Assembly: GCA_964057225.1 (NCBI GenBank)
Contig: OZ059897.1
Coordinates: 21,328,001 to 21,392,000, forward strand
Source of the DNA: Auanema rhodensis
Lineage: Eukaryota; Nematoda; Chromadorea; Rhabditida; Rhabditidae
Direction: 5' to 3'
DNA: 64,000 bases
Each line of letters starts with the position of its first letter. Position 1 is the stretch's first letter. The notes under the pieces are model-generated. The model was given only the letters and a program-made list of their open reading frames with translations. It had not been told where the DNA came from and did not search any database. Position numbers and translations under genes: made by a program. Positions 37,234-51,483 of this stretch are shown piece by piece.

Positions 37234-40200
37234 AGATAAAGAGATGCGGTTTTCAAAATTAGATTCCCCGTGTCCATATTAGTCTAAAAACAAATTTTTA
37301 TTGATATTGGTGCATGGTAACCATGACTTTGAAATTTACGTGAACTTTAATTTATGCTAATTAAATGTACACGTGATGTGCACTTGGTATGGAACTCGCT
37401 TCACGTGAAAGATAAAGAGATGCGGTTTTCAAAATTAGATTCCCCATGTCCATATTAGTCTAAAAACAAATTTTTATTGATATTGGTTCATGGTAACCAT
37501 GACTTTGAAATTTACGTGAACTTTAATTTATGCTAATTAAATGTACACGTGATGTGCACTTGGTATGTAACTCGCTTCACGTGAAAGATAAAGAGATTCG
37601 GTTTTCAAAATTAGATTCCCCATGTCCATATTAGTCTAAAAACAAATTTTTATTGATATTGGTGCATGGTAACCATGACTTTGAAATTTACGTGAACTTT
37701 AATTTATGCTAATTAAATGTACACGTGATGTGCACTTGGTATGTAACTCGCTTCACGAGAAAGATAAAGAGATGCGGTTTTCAAAATTAGATTCCCCATG
37801 TCCATATTAGTCTAAAAACAAATTTTTATTGATATTGGTTCATGGTAACCATGACTTTGAAATTTACGTGAACTTTAATTTATGCTAATTAAATGTACAC
37901 GTGATGTGCACTTGGTATGTAACTCGCTTCACGTGAAAGATAAAGAGATGCGGTTTTCAAAATTAGATTCCCCATGTCCATATTAGTCTAAAAACAAATT
38001 TTTATCGATATTGGTTCATGGTAACCATGACTTTGAAATTTACGTGAACTTTAATTTATGCTAATTAAATGTACATGTGATGTGCACTTGGTATGTAACT
38101 CGCTTCACGTGAAAGATAAAGAGATGCGGTTTTCAAAATTAGATTCCCCATGTCCATATTAGTCTAAAAACAAATTTTTATTGATATTGGTTCATGGTAA
38201 CCATGACTTTGAAATTTACGTGAACTTTAATTTATGCTAAATAAATGTACACGTGATGTGCACTTGGTATGTAACTCGCTTCACGTGAAAGATAAAGAGA
38301 TGCGGTTTTCAAAATTAGATTCCCCATGTCCATATTAGTCTAAAAACAAATTTTTATTGATATTGGTTCATGGTAACCATGACTTTGAAATTTACGTGAA
38401 CTTTAATTTATGCTAATTAAATGTACACGTGATGTGCACTTGGTATGTAACTCGCTTCACGTGAAAGATAAAGAGATGCGGTTTTCAAAATTAGATTCCC
38501 CATGTCCATATTAGTCTAAAAACAAATTTTTATCGATATTGGTTCATGGTAACCATGACTTTGAAATTTACGTGAACTTTAATTTATGCTAATTAAATGT
38601 ACACGTGATGTGCACTTGGTATGTAACTCGCTTCACGTGAAAGATAAAGAGATGCGGTTTTCAAAATTAGATTCCCCATGTCCATATTAGTCTAAAAACA
38701 AATTTTTATTGATATTGGTGCATGGTAACCATGACTTTGAAATTTACGTGAACTTTAATTTATGCTAATTAAATGTACACGTGATGTGCACTTGGTATGT
38801 AACTTGCTTCACGTGAAAGATAAAGAGATGCGGTTTTCAAAATTAGATTCCCCATGTCCATATTAGTCTAAAAACAAATTTTTATTGATATTGGTTCATG
38901 GTAACCATGACTTTGAAATTTACGTGAACTTTAATTTATGCTAATTAAATGTACACGTGATGTGCACTTGGTATGTAACTCGCTTCACGTGAAAGATAAA
39001 GAGATGCGGTTTTCAAAATTAGATTCCCCATGTCCATATTAGTCTAAAAACAAATTTTTATCGATATTGGTTCATGGTAACCATGACTTTGAAATTTACG
39101 TGAACTTTAATTTATGCTAATTAAATGTACACGTGATGTGCACTTGGTATGTAACTCGCTTCACGTGAAAGATAAAGAGATGCGGTTTTCAAAATTAGAT
39201 TCCCCATGTCCATATTAGTCTAAAAACAAATTTTTATTGATATTGGTGCATGGTAACCATGACTTTGAAATTTACGTGAACTTTAATTTATGCTAATTAA
39301 ATGTACACGTGATGTGCACTTGGTATGTAACTTGCTTCACGTGAAAGATAAAGAGATGCGGTTTTCAAAATTAGATTCCCCATGTCCATATTAGTCTAAA
39401 AACAAATTTTTATTGATATTGGTTCATGGTAACCATGACTTTGAAATTTACGTGAACTTTAATTTATGCTAATTAAATGTACACGTGATGTGCACTTGGT
39501 ATGTAACTCGCTTCACGTGAAAGATAAAGAGATGCGGTTTTCAAAATTAGATTCCCCATGTCCATATTAGTCTAAAAACAATTTTTTTTGATATTGGTGC
39601 ATGGTAACCAAGACTTTGAAATTTACGTGAACTTTAATTTATGCTAATTAAATGTACACGTGATGTGCACTTGGTATGTAACTCGCTTCACGTGAAAGAT
39701 GAAGAGATGCGGTTTTCAAAATTAGATTCCCCATGTCCATATTAGTCTAAAAATAAATTTTTATTGATATTGGTTCATGGTAACCATGACTTTGAAATTT
39801 ACGTGAACTTTAATTTATGCTAATTAAATGTACACGTGATGTGCACTTGGTTTGTAACTCGCTCCACGTGAAAGATAAAGAGATGCGGTTTTCAAAATTA
39901 GATTCCCCATGTCCATATTAGTCTAAAAACAAATTTTTATTGATATTGGTTCATGGTAACCATGACTTTGAAATTTACGTGAACTTTAATTTATGCTAAT
40001 TAAATGTACACGTGATGTGCACTTGGTATGTAACTCGCTTCACGTGAAAGATAAAGAGATGCGGTTTTCAAAATTAGATTCCCCATGTCCATATTAGTCT
40101 AAAAACAAATTTTTATTGATATTGGTTCATGGTAACCATGACTTTGAAATTTACGTGAACTTTATTTTATGCTAATTAAATGTACACGTGATGTGCACTT

Positions 40201-40928
40201 GGTATGTAACTCGCTTCACGTGAAAGATAAAGAGATGCGGTTTTCAAAATTAGATTCCCCATGTCCATATTAGTCTAAAAACAAATTTTTATTGATATTG
40301 GTGCATGGTAACCATGACTTTGAAATTTACGTGAACTTTAATTTATGCTAATTAAATGTACACGTGATGTGCACTTGGTATGTAACTCGCTTCACGTAAA
40401 AGATGAAGAGATGCGGTTTTCAAAATTAGATTCCTCATGTCCATATTAGTCTAAAAACAAATTTTTATTGATATTGGTGCATGGTAACCATGACTTTGAA
40501 ATTTACGTGAACTTTAATTTATGCTAATTAAATGTACACGTGATGTGCACTTGGTATGTAACTCGCTTCACGTGAAAGATCAAGAGATGCGGTTTTCAAA
40601 ATTAGATTCCCCATGTCCATATTAGTCTAAAAACAAATTTTTATTGATATTGGTTCATGGTAACCATGACTTTGAAATTTACGTGAACTTTAATTTATGC
40701 TAATTAAATGTACACGTGATGTGCACTTGGTATGTAACTCGCTTCACGTGAAAGATCAAGAGATGCGGTTTTCAAAATTAGATTCTTCATGTCCATATTA
40801 GTCTAAAAACAAATTTTTATTGATATTGGTGCATGGTAACCATGACTTTGAAATTTACGTGAACTTTAATTTATGCTAATTAAATGTACACGTGATGTGC
40901 ACTTGGTATGTAACTCGCTCCACGTGAA
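37234..40928 (+). repeat. Large HOR unit C (3,695 bp, incomplete)
   Basis: It again has the doubled 3-monomer block, as in unit A, and matches A at an offset of 8,494 bp (4,511 + 3,983) up to the gatCaag/ctTcatg monomer at 40,753. That monomer ends ctCcacg rather than cttcacg, and the unit's closing part (acaTgtg, plain, chimeric, plain) is absent. A recombination breakpoint therefore lies around 40,800-40,920. Confidence 0.88.
38466..39521 (+). repeat. 3-monomer block doubled (2 x 528 bp) in unit C
   Basis: The doubling is the same as at 29,972-31,027, shifted by 8,494 bp. Blocks are 38,466-38,993 and 38,994-39,521, with acTtgc ends near 38,804 and 39,332. Confidence 0.88.
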
Positions 40929-42864
40929 AGATAAAGAGATGCGGTTTTCAAAATTAGATTCCCCATGTCCATATTAGTCTAAAAACAAATTTTTATTGAT
41001 ATTGGTTCATGGTAACCATGACTTTGAAATTTACGTGAACTTTAATTTATGCTAATTAAATGTACACGTGATGTGCACTTGGTATGTAACTCGCTTCACG
41101 TGAAAGATAAAGAGATGCGGTTTTCAAAATTAGATTCCCCATGTCCATATTAGTCTAAAAACAAATTTTTATTGATATTGGTGCATGGTAACCATGACTT
41201 TGAAATTTACGTGAACTTTAATTTATGCTAATTAAATGTACACGTGATGTGCACTTGGTATGGAACTCGCTTCACGAGAAAGATAAAGAGATGCGGTTTT
41301 CAAAATTAGATTCCCCATGTCCATATTAGTCTAAAAACAAATTTTTATTGATATTGGTGCATGGTAACCATGACTTTGAAATTTACGTGAACTTTAATTT
41401 ATGCTAATTAAATGTACACGTGATGTGCACTTGGTATGGAACTCGCTTCACGTGAAAGATAAAGAGATTCGGTTTTCAAAATTAGATTCCCCATGTCCAT
41501 ATTAGTCTAAAAACAAATTTTTATTGATATTGGTGCATGGTAACCATGACTTTGAAATTTACGTGAACTTTAATTTATGCTAATTAAATGTACACGTGAT
41601 GTGCACTTGGTATGTAACTCGCTTCACGTGAAGGATCAAGAGATGCGGTTTTCAAAATTAGATTCCCCATGTCCATATTAGTCTAAAAACAAATTTTTAT
41701 TGATATTGGTGCATGGTAACCATAACTTTGAAATTTACGTGAACTTTAATTTATGCTAATTAAATGTACACGTGATGTGCACTTGGTATGTAACTCGCTC
41801 CACGTGAAAGATAAAGAGATGCGGTTTTCAAAATTAGATTCCCCATGTCCATATTAGTCTAAAAACAAATTTTTATTGATATTGGTGCATGGTAACCATG
41901 ACTTTGAAATTTACGTGAACTTTAATTTATGCTAATTAAATGTACACGTGATGTGCACTTGGTATGTAACTCGCTTCACGTAAAAGATAAAGAGATGCGG
42001 TTTTCAAAATTAGATTCCCCATGTCCATATTAGTCTAAAAACAAATTTTTATTGATATTGGTTCATGGTAACCATGACTTTGAAATTTACGTGAACTTTA
42101 ATTTATGCTAATTAAATGTACACGTGATGTGCACTTGGTATGTAACTCGCTTCACGTGAAAGATAAAGAGATGCGGTTTTCAAAATTAGATTCCCCATGT
42201 CCATATTAGTCTAAAAACAAATTTTTATTGATATTGGTTCATGGTAACCATGACTTTGAAATTTACGTGAACTTTAATTTATGCTAATTAAATGTACACG
42301 TGATGTGCACTTGGTATGTAACTCGCTTCACGTGAAAGATAAAGAGATTCGGTTTTCAAAATTAGATTCCCCATGTCCATATTAGTCTAAAAACAAATTT
42401 TTATTGATATTGGTGCATGGTAACCATGACTTTGAAATTTACGTGAACTTTAATTTATGCTAATTAAATGTACACGTGATGTGCACTTGGTATGTAACTC
42501 GCTTCACGAGAAAGATAAAGAGATGCGGTTTTCAAAATTAGATTCCCCATGTCCATATTAGTCTAAAAACAAATTTTTATTGATATTGGTTCATGGTAAC
42601 CATGACTTTGAAATTTACGTGAACTTTAATTTATGCTAATTAAATGTACACGTGATGTGCACTTGGTATGTAACTCGCTTCACGTAAAAGATAAAGAGAT
42701 GCGGTTTTCAAAATTAGATTCCCCATGTCCATATTAGTCTAAAAACAAATTTTTATTGATATTGGTTCATGGTAACCATGACTTTGAAATTTACGTGAAC
42801 TTTAATTTATGCTAATTAAATGTACACGTGATGTGCACTTGGTATGTAACTCGCTTCACGTGAA
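40049..42864 (+). repeat. 16-monomer segment (2,816 bp), copy 1
   Basis: It starts inside unit C and runs past its breakpoint. Landmarks: aactttaTttt (40,049), cctCatg (40,401), gatCaag (40,577), ctTcatg (40,753), gtatGgaac with cacgAGaa (41,105), gtatGgaac (41,281), aaGgatcaag with cataActt (41,633), cacgtAaa end (41,809) and atTcgg with cacgAGaa end (42,337). Copy 2 lies 5,454 bp to the right. Confidence 0.88.
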
Positions 42865-44095
42865 AGATAAAGAGATGCGGTTTTCAAAATTAGATTCCCC
42901 ATGTCCATATTAGTCTAAAAACAAATTTTTATTGATATTGGTTCATGGTAACCATGACTTTGAAATTTACGTGAACTTTAATTTATGCTAATTAAATGTA
43001 CACGTGATGTGCACTTGGTATGTAACTTGCTTCACGTGAAAGATAAAGAGATGCGGTTTTCAAAATTAGATTCCCCATGTCCATATTAGTCTAAAAACAA
43101 ATTTTTATTGATATTGGTTCATGGTAACCATGACTTTGAAATTTACGTGAACTTTAATTTATGCTAATTAAATGTACACGTGATGTGCACTTGGTATGTA
43201 ACTCGCTTCACGTGAAAGATAAAGAAATGCGGTTTTCAAAATTAGATTCCCCATGTCCATATTAGTCTAAAAACAATTTTTTTTGATATTGGTGCATGGT
43301 AACCAAGACTTTGAAATTTACGTGAACTTTAATTTATGCTAATTAAATGTACACGTGATGTGCACTTGGTATGTAACTCGCTTCACGTGAAAGATGAAGA
43401 GATGCGGTTTTCAAAATTAGATTCCCCATGTCCATATTAGTCTAAAAATAAATTTTTATTGATATTGGTTCATGGTAACCATGACTTTGAAATTTACGTG
43501 AACTTTAATTTATGCTAATTAAATGTACACGTGATGTGCACTTGGTTTGTAACTCGCTCCACGTGAAAGATAAAGAGATGCGGTTTTCAAAATTAGATTC
43601 CCCATGTCCATATTAGTCTAAAAACAAATTTTTATTGATATTGGTTCATGGTAACCATGACTTTGAAATTTACGTGAACTTTAATTTATGCTAATTAAAT
43701 GTACACGTGATGTGCACTTGGTATGTAACTCGCTTCACGTGAAAGATAAAGAGATGCGGTTTTCAAAATTAGATTCCCCATGTCCATATTAGTCTAAAAA
43801 CAAATTTTTATTGATATTGGTTCATGGTAACCATGACTTTGAAATTTACGTGAACTTTATTTTATGCTAATTAAATGTACACGTGATGTGCACTTGGTAT
43901 GTAACTCGCTTCACGTGAAAGATAAAGAGATGCGGTTTTCAAAATTAGATTCCCCATGTCCATATTAGTCTAAAAACAAATTTTTATTGATATTGGTGCA
44001 TGGTAACCATGACTTTGAAATTTACGTGAACTTTAATTTATGCTAATTAAATGTACACGTGATGTGCACTTGGTATGTAACTCGCTTCACGTGAA
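42161..44095 (+). repeat. 11-monomer segment (1,935 bp), copy 1
   Basis: Landmarks: atTcgg/cacgAGaa (42,337), cacgtAaa end (42,513), acTtgc end (42,865), aaagaAatg with caaTtttttttgat and ccaAgac (43,217, 175 bp), gatGaag with aaaaTaaat (43,392), then gtTtgtaac with ctCcacg. The next unit begins at 44,096. The first four monomers overlap the end of the 16-monomer segment. Confidence 0.82.
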
Positions 44096-45502
44096 AGATA
44101 AAGAGATGCGGTTTTCAAAATTAGATTCCCCATGTCCATATTAGTCTAAAAACAAATTTTTATTGATATTGGTTCATGGTAACCATGACTTTGAAATTTA
44201 CGTGAACTTTAATTTATGCTAATTAAATGTACACGTGATGTGCACTTGGTATGTAACTCGCTTCACGTGAAAGATAAAGAGATTCGGTTTTCAAAATTAG
44301 ATTCCCCATGTCCATATTAGTCTAAAAACAAATTTTTATTGATATTGGTGCATGGTAACCATGACTTTGAAATTTACGTGAACTTTAATTTATGCTAATT
44401 AAATGTACACGTGATGTGCACTTGGTATGTAACTCGCTTCACGAGAAAGATAAAGAGATGCGGTTTTCAAAATTAGATTCCCCATGTCCATATTAGTCTA
44501 AAAACAAATTTTTATTGATATTGGTTCATGGTAACCATGACTTTGAAATTTACGTGAACTTTAATTTATGCTAATTAAATGTACACGTGATGTGCACTTG
44601 GTATGTAACTCGCTTCACGTAAAAGATAAAGAGATGCGGTTTTCAAAATTAGATTCCCCATGTCCATATTAGTCTAAAAACAAATTTTTATTGATATTGG
44701 TTCATGGTAACCATGACTTTGAAATTTACGTGAACTTTAATTTATGCTAATTAAATGTACACGTGATGTGCACTTGGTATGTAACTCGCTTCACGTGAAA
44801 GATAAAGAGATGCGGTTTTCAAAATTAGATTCCCCATGTCCATATTAGTCTAAAAACAAATTTTTATTGATATTGGTTCATGGTAACCATGACTTTGAAA
44901 TTTACGTGAACTTTAATTTATGCTAATTAAATGTACACGTGATGTGCACTTGGTATGTAACTTGCTTCACGTGAAAGATAAAGAGATGCGGTTTTCAAAA
45001 TTAGATTCCCCATGTCCATATTAGTCTAAAAACAAATTTTTATTGATATTGGTTCATGGTAACCATGACTTTGAAATTTACGTGAACTTTAATTTATGCT
45101 AATTAAATGTACACGTGATGTGCACTTGGTATGTAACTCGCTTCACGTGAAAGATAAAGAAATGCGGTTTTCAAAATTAGATTCCCCATGTCCATATTAG
45201 TCTAAAAACAATTTTTTTTGATATTGGTGCATGGTAACCAAGACTTTGAAATTTACGTGAACTTTAATTTATGCTAATTAAATGTACACGTGATGTGCAC
45301 TTGGTATGTAACTCGCTTCACGTGAAAGATGAAGAGATGCGGTTTTCAAAATTAGATTCCCCATGTCCATATTAGTCTAAAAATAAATTTTTATTGATAT
45401 TGGTTCATGGTAACCATGACTTTGAAATTTACGTGAACTTTAATTTATGCTAATTAAATGTACACGTGATGTGCACTTGGTATGTAACTCGCTTCACGTG
45501 AA
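44096..45502 (+). repeat. 11-monomer segment, copy 2 (shortened)
   Basis: It matches 42,161-43,567 at +1,935, including aaagaAatg with caaTtttttttgat at 45,152. The gatGaag/aaaaTaaat monomer here ends cttcacg instead of gtTtgtaac/ctCcacg, and the next plain monomer of copy 1 (43,568) is missing. The sequence goes straight to an aactttaTttt monomer (45,503). Confidence 0.82.
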
Positions 45503-48318
45503 AGATAAAGAGATGCGGTTTTCAAAATTAGATTCCCCATGTCCATATTAGTCTAAAAACAAATTTTTATTGATATTGGTTCATGGTAACCATGACTTTG
45601 AAATTTACGTGAACTTTATTTTATGCTAATTAAATGTACACGTGATGTGCACTTGGTATGTAACTCGCTTCACGTGAAAGATAAAGAGATGCGGTTTTCA
45701 AAATTAGATTCCCCATGTCCATATTAGTCTAAAAACAAATTTTTATTGATATTGGTGCATGGTAACCATGACTTTGAAATTTACGTGAACTTTAATTTAT
45801 GCTAATTAAATGTACACGTGATGTGCACTTGGTATGTAACTCGCTTCACGTAAAAGATGAAGAGATGCGGTTTTCAAAATTAGATTCCTCATGTCCATAT
45901 TAGTCTAAAAACAAATTTTTATTGATATTGGTGCATGGTAACCATGACTTTGAAATTTACGTGAACTTTAATTTATGCTAATTAAATGTACACGTGATGT
46001 GCACTTGGTATGTAACTCGCTTCACGTGAAAGATCAAGAGATGCGGTTTTCAAAATTAGATTCCCCATGTCCATATTAGTCTAAAAACAAATTTTTATTG
46101 ATATTGGTTCATGGTAACCATGACTTTGAAATTTACGTGAACTTTAATTTATGCTAATTAAATGTACACGTGATGTGCACTTGGTATGTAACTCGCTTCA
46201 CGTGAAAGATCAAGAGATGCGGTTTTCAAAATTAGATTCTTCATGTCCATATTAGTCTAAAAACAAATTTTTATTGATATTGGTGCATGGTAACCATGAC
46301 TTTGAAATTTACGTGAACTTTAATTTATGCTAATTAAATGTACACGTGATGTGCACTTGGTATGTAACTCGCTCCACGTGAAAGATAAAGAGATGCGGTT
46401 TTCAAAATTAGATTCCCCATGTCCATATTAGTCTAAAAACAAATTTTTATTGATATTGGTTCATGGTAACCATGACTTTGAAATTTACGTGAACTTTAAT
46501 TTATGCTAATTAAATGTACACGTGATGTGCACTTGGTATGTAACTCGCTTCACGTGAAAGATAAAGAGATGCGGTTTTCAAAATTAGATTCCCCATGTCC
46601 ATATTAGTCTAAAAACAAATTTTTATTGATATTGGTGCATGGTAACCATGACTTTGAAATTTACGTGAACTTTAATTTATGCTAATTAAATGTACACGTG
46701 ATGTGCACTTGGTATGGAACTCGCTTCACGAGAAAGATAAAGAGATGCGGTTTTCAAAATTAGATTCCCCATGTCCATATTAGTCTAAAAACAAATTTTT
46801 ATTGATATTGGTGCATGGTAACCATGACTTTGAAATTTACGTGAACTTTAATTTATGCTAATTAAATGTACACGTGATGTGCACTTGGTATGGAACTCGC
46901 TTCACGTGAAAGATAAAGAGATTCGGTTTTCAAAATTAGATTCCCCATGTCCATATTAGTCTAAAAACAAATTTTTATTGATATTGGTGCATGGTAACCA
47001 TGACTTTGAAATTTACGTGAACTTTAATTTATGCTAATTAAATGTACACGTGATGTGCACTTGGTATGTAACTCGCTTCACGTGAAGGATCAAGAGATGC
47101 GGTTTTCAAAATTAGATTCCCCATGTCCATATTAGTCTAAAAACAAATTTTTATTGATATTGGTGCATGGTAACCATAACTTTGAAATTTACGTGAACTT
47201 TAATTTATGCTAATTAAATGTACACGTGATGTGCACTTGGTATGTAACTCGCTCCACGTGAAAGATAAAGAGATGCGGTTTTCAAAATTAGATTCCCCAT
47301 GTCCATATTAGTCTAAAAACAAATTTTTATTGATATTGGTGCATGGTAACCATGACTTTGAAATTTACGTGAACTTTAATTTATGCTAATTAAATGTACA
47401 CGTGATGTGCACTTGGTATGTAACTCGCTTCACGTAAAAGATAAAGAGATGCGGTTTTCAAAATTAGATTCCCCATGTCCATATTAGTCTAAAAACAAAT
47501 TTTTATTGATATTGGTTCATGGTAACCATGACTTTGAAATTTACGTGAACTTTAATTTATGCTAATTAAATGTACACGTGATGTGCACTTGGTATGTAAC
47601 TCGCTTCACGTGAAAGATAAAGAGATGCGGTTTTCAAAATTAGATTCCCCATGTCCATATTAGTCTAAAAACAAATTTTTATTGATATTGGTTCATGGTA
47701 ACCATGACTTTGAAATTTACGTGAACTTTAATTTATGCTAATTAAATGTACACGTGATGTGCACTTGGTATGTAACTCGCTTCACGTGAAAGATAAAGAG
47801 ATTCGGTTTTCAAAATTAGATTCCCCATGTCCATATTAGTCTAAAAACAAATTTTTATTGATATTGGTGCATGGTAACCATGACTTTGAAATTTACGTGA
47901 ACTTTAATTTATGCTAATTAAATGTACACGTGATGTGCACTTGGTATGTAACTCGCTTCACGAGAAAGATAAAGAGATGCGGTTTTCAAAATTAGATTCC
48001 TCATGTCCATATTAGTCTAAAAACAAATTTTTATTGATATTGGTTCATGGTAACCATGACTTTGAAATTTACGTGAACTTTAATTTATGCTAATTAAATG
48101 TACACGTGATGTGCACTTGGTATGTAACTCGCTTCACGTAAAAGATAAAGAGATGCGGTTTTCAAAATTAGATTCCCCATGTCCATATTAGTCTAAAAAC
48201 AAATTTTTATTGATATTGGTTCATGGTAACCATGACTTTGAAATTTACGTGAACTTTAATTTATGCTAATTAAATGTACACGTGATGTGCACTTGGTATG
48301 TAACTCGCTTCACGTGAA
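45503..48318 (+). repeat. 16-monomer segment (2,816 bp), copy 2
   Basis: It matches 40,049-42,864 at +5,454 landmark for landmark, including the private aaGgatcaag (47,085) and cataActt (about 47,176) changes. The clearest difference is cctCatg in the monomer at 47,967, where copy 1 has ccccatg. Confidence 0.9.
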
Positions 48319-49198
48319 AGATAAAGAGATGCGGTTTTCAAAATTAGATTCCCCATGTCCATATTAGTCTAAAAACAAATTTTTATTGATATTGGTTCAT
48401 GGTAACCATGACTTTGAAATTTACGTGAACTTTAATTTATGCTAATTAAATGTACACGTGATGTGCACTTGGTATGTAACTCGCTTCACGTGAAAGATAA
48501 AGAGATGCGGTTTTCAAAATTAGATTCCCCATGTCCATATTAGTCTAAAAACAAATTTTTATTGATATTGGTTCATGGTAACCATGACTTTGAAATTTAC
48601 GTGAACTTTATTTTATGCTAATTAAATGTACACGTGATGTGCACTTGGTATGTAACTCGCTTCACGTAAAAGATGAAGAGATGCGGTTTTCAAAATTAGA
48701 TTCCCCATGTCCATATTAGTCTAAAAACAAATTTTTATTGATATTGGTGCATGGTAACCATGACTTTGAAATTTACGTGAACTTTAATTTATGCTAATTA
48801 AATGTACACGTGATGTGCACTTGGTATGTAACTCGCTTCACGTAAAAGATGAAGAGATGCGGTTTTCAAAATTAGATTCCCCATGTCCATATTAGTCTAA
48901 AAACAAATTTTTATTGATATTGGTTCATGGTAACCATGACTTTGAAATTTACGTGAACTTTAATTTATGCTAAATAAATGTACACGTGATGTGCACTTGG
49001 TATGTAACTCGCTTCACGTGAAAGATAAAGAGATGCGGTTTTCAAAATTAGATTCCCCATGTCCATATTAGTCTAAAAACAAATTTTTATCGATATTGGT
49101 GCATGGTAACCATGACTTTGAAATTTACGTGAACTTTAATTTATGCTAATTAAATGTACACGTGATGTGCACTTGGTATGTAACTCGCTTCACGTGAA
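48319..49198 (+). repeat. Five transition monomers
   Basis: The order is: plain; aactttaTttt with cacgtAaa end (48,495); gatGaag, ggtGcatgg, cacgtAaa (48,671); gatGaag with ctaaAtaaatg (48,847); tatCgat with ggtGcatgg (49,023). The last pairing of tatCgat with ggtGcatgg is unusual: elsewhere tatCgat monomers almost always carry ggtTcatgg, so this monomer is probably an exchange product. Confidence 0.65.
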
Positions 49199-49550
49199 AG
49201 ATAACGAGATGCGGTTTTCAAAATTAGATTCCCCATGTCCATATTAGTCTGAAAACAAATTTTTATTGATATTGGTGCATGGTAACCATGACTTTGAAAT
49301 TTACGTGAACTTTAATTTGTGCTAATTAAATGTACACGTGATGTGCTCTTGGTATGTAACTCGCTTCACGTGAAAGATAAAGAGATGCGGTTTTCAAAAT
49401 TAGATTCCCCATGTCCATATTAGTCTAAAAACAAATTTTTATTGATATTGGTTCATGGTAACCATGACTTTGAAATTTACGTGAACTTTAATTTATGCTA
49501 ATTAAATGTACACGTGATGTGCACTTTGTATGTAACTCGCTTCACGTGAA
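49199..49550 (+). repeat. Divergent dimer type, single copy
   Basis: The first monomer has gataaCgag, ctGaaaac, ggtGcatgg, aatttGtgc and gtgctCttgg (actually gtgcTctt for gtgcActt), the most diverged ordinary monomer in the window; the second is plain with cactTtgtatg. The same type recurs twice in tandem at 51,484-52,187. Confidence 0.75.
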
Positions 49551-51307
49551 AGATAAAGAGATGCGGTTTTCAAAATTAGATTCCCCATGTCCATATTAGT
49601 CTAAAAACAAATTTTTATTGATATTGGTGCATGGTAACCATGACTTTGAAATTTACGTGAACTTTAATTTATGCTAATTAAATGTACACGTGATGTGCAC
49701 TTGGTATGTAACTCGCTTCACGTGAAAGATAAAGAGATGCGGTTTTCAAAATTAGATTCCCCATGTCCATATTAGTCTAAAAACAAATTTTATTGATATT
49801 GGTTCATGGTAACCATGACTTTGAAATTTACGTGAACTTTAATTTATGCTAATTAAATGTACACGTGATGTGCACTTGGTATGTAACTCGCTTCACGTGA
49901 AAGATAAAGAGATGCGGTTTTCAAAATTAGATTCCCCATGTCCATATTAGTCTAAAAACAAATTTTTATTGATATTGGTTCATGGTAACCATGACTTTGA
50001 AATTTACGTGAACTTTAATTTATGCTAATTAAATGTACACGTGATGTGCACTTGGTATGTAACTCGCTTCACGTGAAAGATAAAGAGATGCGGTTTTCAA
50101 AATTAGATTCCCCATGTCCATATTAGTCTAAAAACAAATTTTTATTGATATTGGTTCATGGTAACCATGACTTTGAAATTTACGTGAACTTTAATTTATG
50201 CTAATTAAATGTACACGTGATGTGCACTTGGTATGTAACTCGCTTCACGTGAAAGATAAAGAGATGCGGTTTTCAAAATTAGATTCCCCATGTCCATATT
50301 AGTCTAAAAACAAATTTTTATTGATATTGGTGCATGGTAACCATGACTTTGAAATTTACGTGAACTTTAATTTATGCTAATTAAATGTACACGTGATGTG
50401 CACTTGGTATGTAACTCGCTTCACGTGAAAGATAAAGAGATGCGGTTTTCAAAATTAGATTCCCCATGTCCATATTAGTCTAAAAACAAATTTTATTGAT
50501 ATTGGTTCATGGTAACCATGACTTTGAAATTTACGTGAACTTTAATTTATGCTAATTAAATGTACACGTGATGTGCACTTGGTATGTAACTCGCTTCACG
50601 TGAAAGATAAAGAGATGCGGTTTTCAAAATTAGATTCCCCATGTCCATATTAGTCTAAAAACAAATTTTTATTGATATTGGTTCATGGTAACCATGACTT
50701 TGAAATTTACGTGAACTTTAATTTATGCTAATTAAATGTACACGTGATGTGCACTTGGTATGTAACTCGCTTCACGTGAAAGATAAAGAGATGCGGTTTT
50801 CAAAATTAGATTCCCCATGTCCATATTAGTCTAAAAACAAATTTTTATTGATATTGGTTCATGGTAACCATGACTTTGAAATTTACGTGAACTTTAATTT
50901 ATGCTAATTAAATGTACACGTGATGTGCACTTGGTATGTAACTCGCTTCACGTGAAAGATAAAGAGATGCGGTTTTCAAAATTAGATTCCCCATGTCCAT
51001 ATTAGTCTAAAAACAAATTTTTATTGATATTGGTGCATGGTAACCATGACTTTGAAATTTACGTGAACTTTAATTTATGCTAATTAAATGTACACGTGAT
51101 GTGCACTTGGTATGTAACTCGCTTCACGTGAAAGATAAAGAGATGCGGTTTTCAAAATTAGATTCCCCATGTCCATATTAGTCTAAAAACAAATTTTTTT
51201 GATATTGGTTCATGGTAACCATGACTTTGAAATTTACGTGAACTTTAATTTATGCTAATTAAATGTACATGTGATGTGCACTTGGTATGTAACTCGCTTC
51301 ACGTGAA
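49551..51307 (+). repeat. 4-monomer HOR (703 bp), two and a half copies
   Basis: The unit is ggtGcatgg monomer, 175-bp monomer with one T fewer in the T-tract, plain, plain. Copies lie at 49,551-50,253 and 50,254-50,956, with a half copy at 50,957-51,307 whose short monomer has a different T-tract (aaattttttt then gat) and acaTgtg. The exact 703-bp offset comes from the single-base loss. Confidence 0.85.
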
Positions 51308-51483
51308 AGATAAAGAGATGCGGTTTTCAAAATTAGATTCCTCATGTCCATATTAGTCTAAAAACAAATTTTTATTGATATTGGTTCATGGTAACCATGA
51401 CTTTGAAATTTACGTGAACTTTAATTTATGCTAATTAAATGTACACGTGATGTGCACTTGGTATGTAACTCGCTTCACGTGAA
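51308..51483 (+). repeat. Single monomer with cctCatg
   Basis: One ordinary monomer with the cctCatg change separates the 4-monomer HOR from the dimer repeat. Confidence 0.7.
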
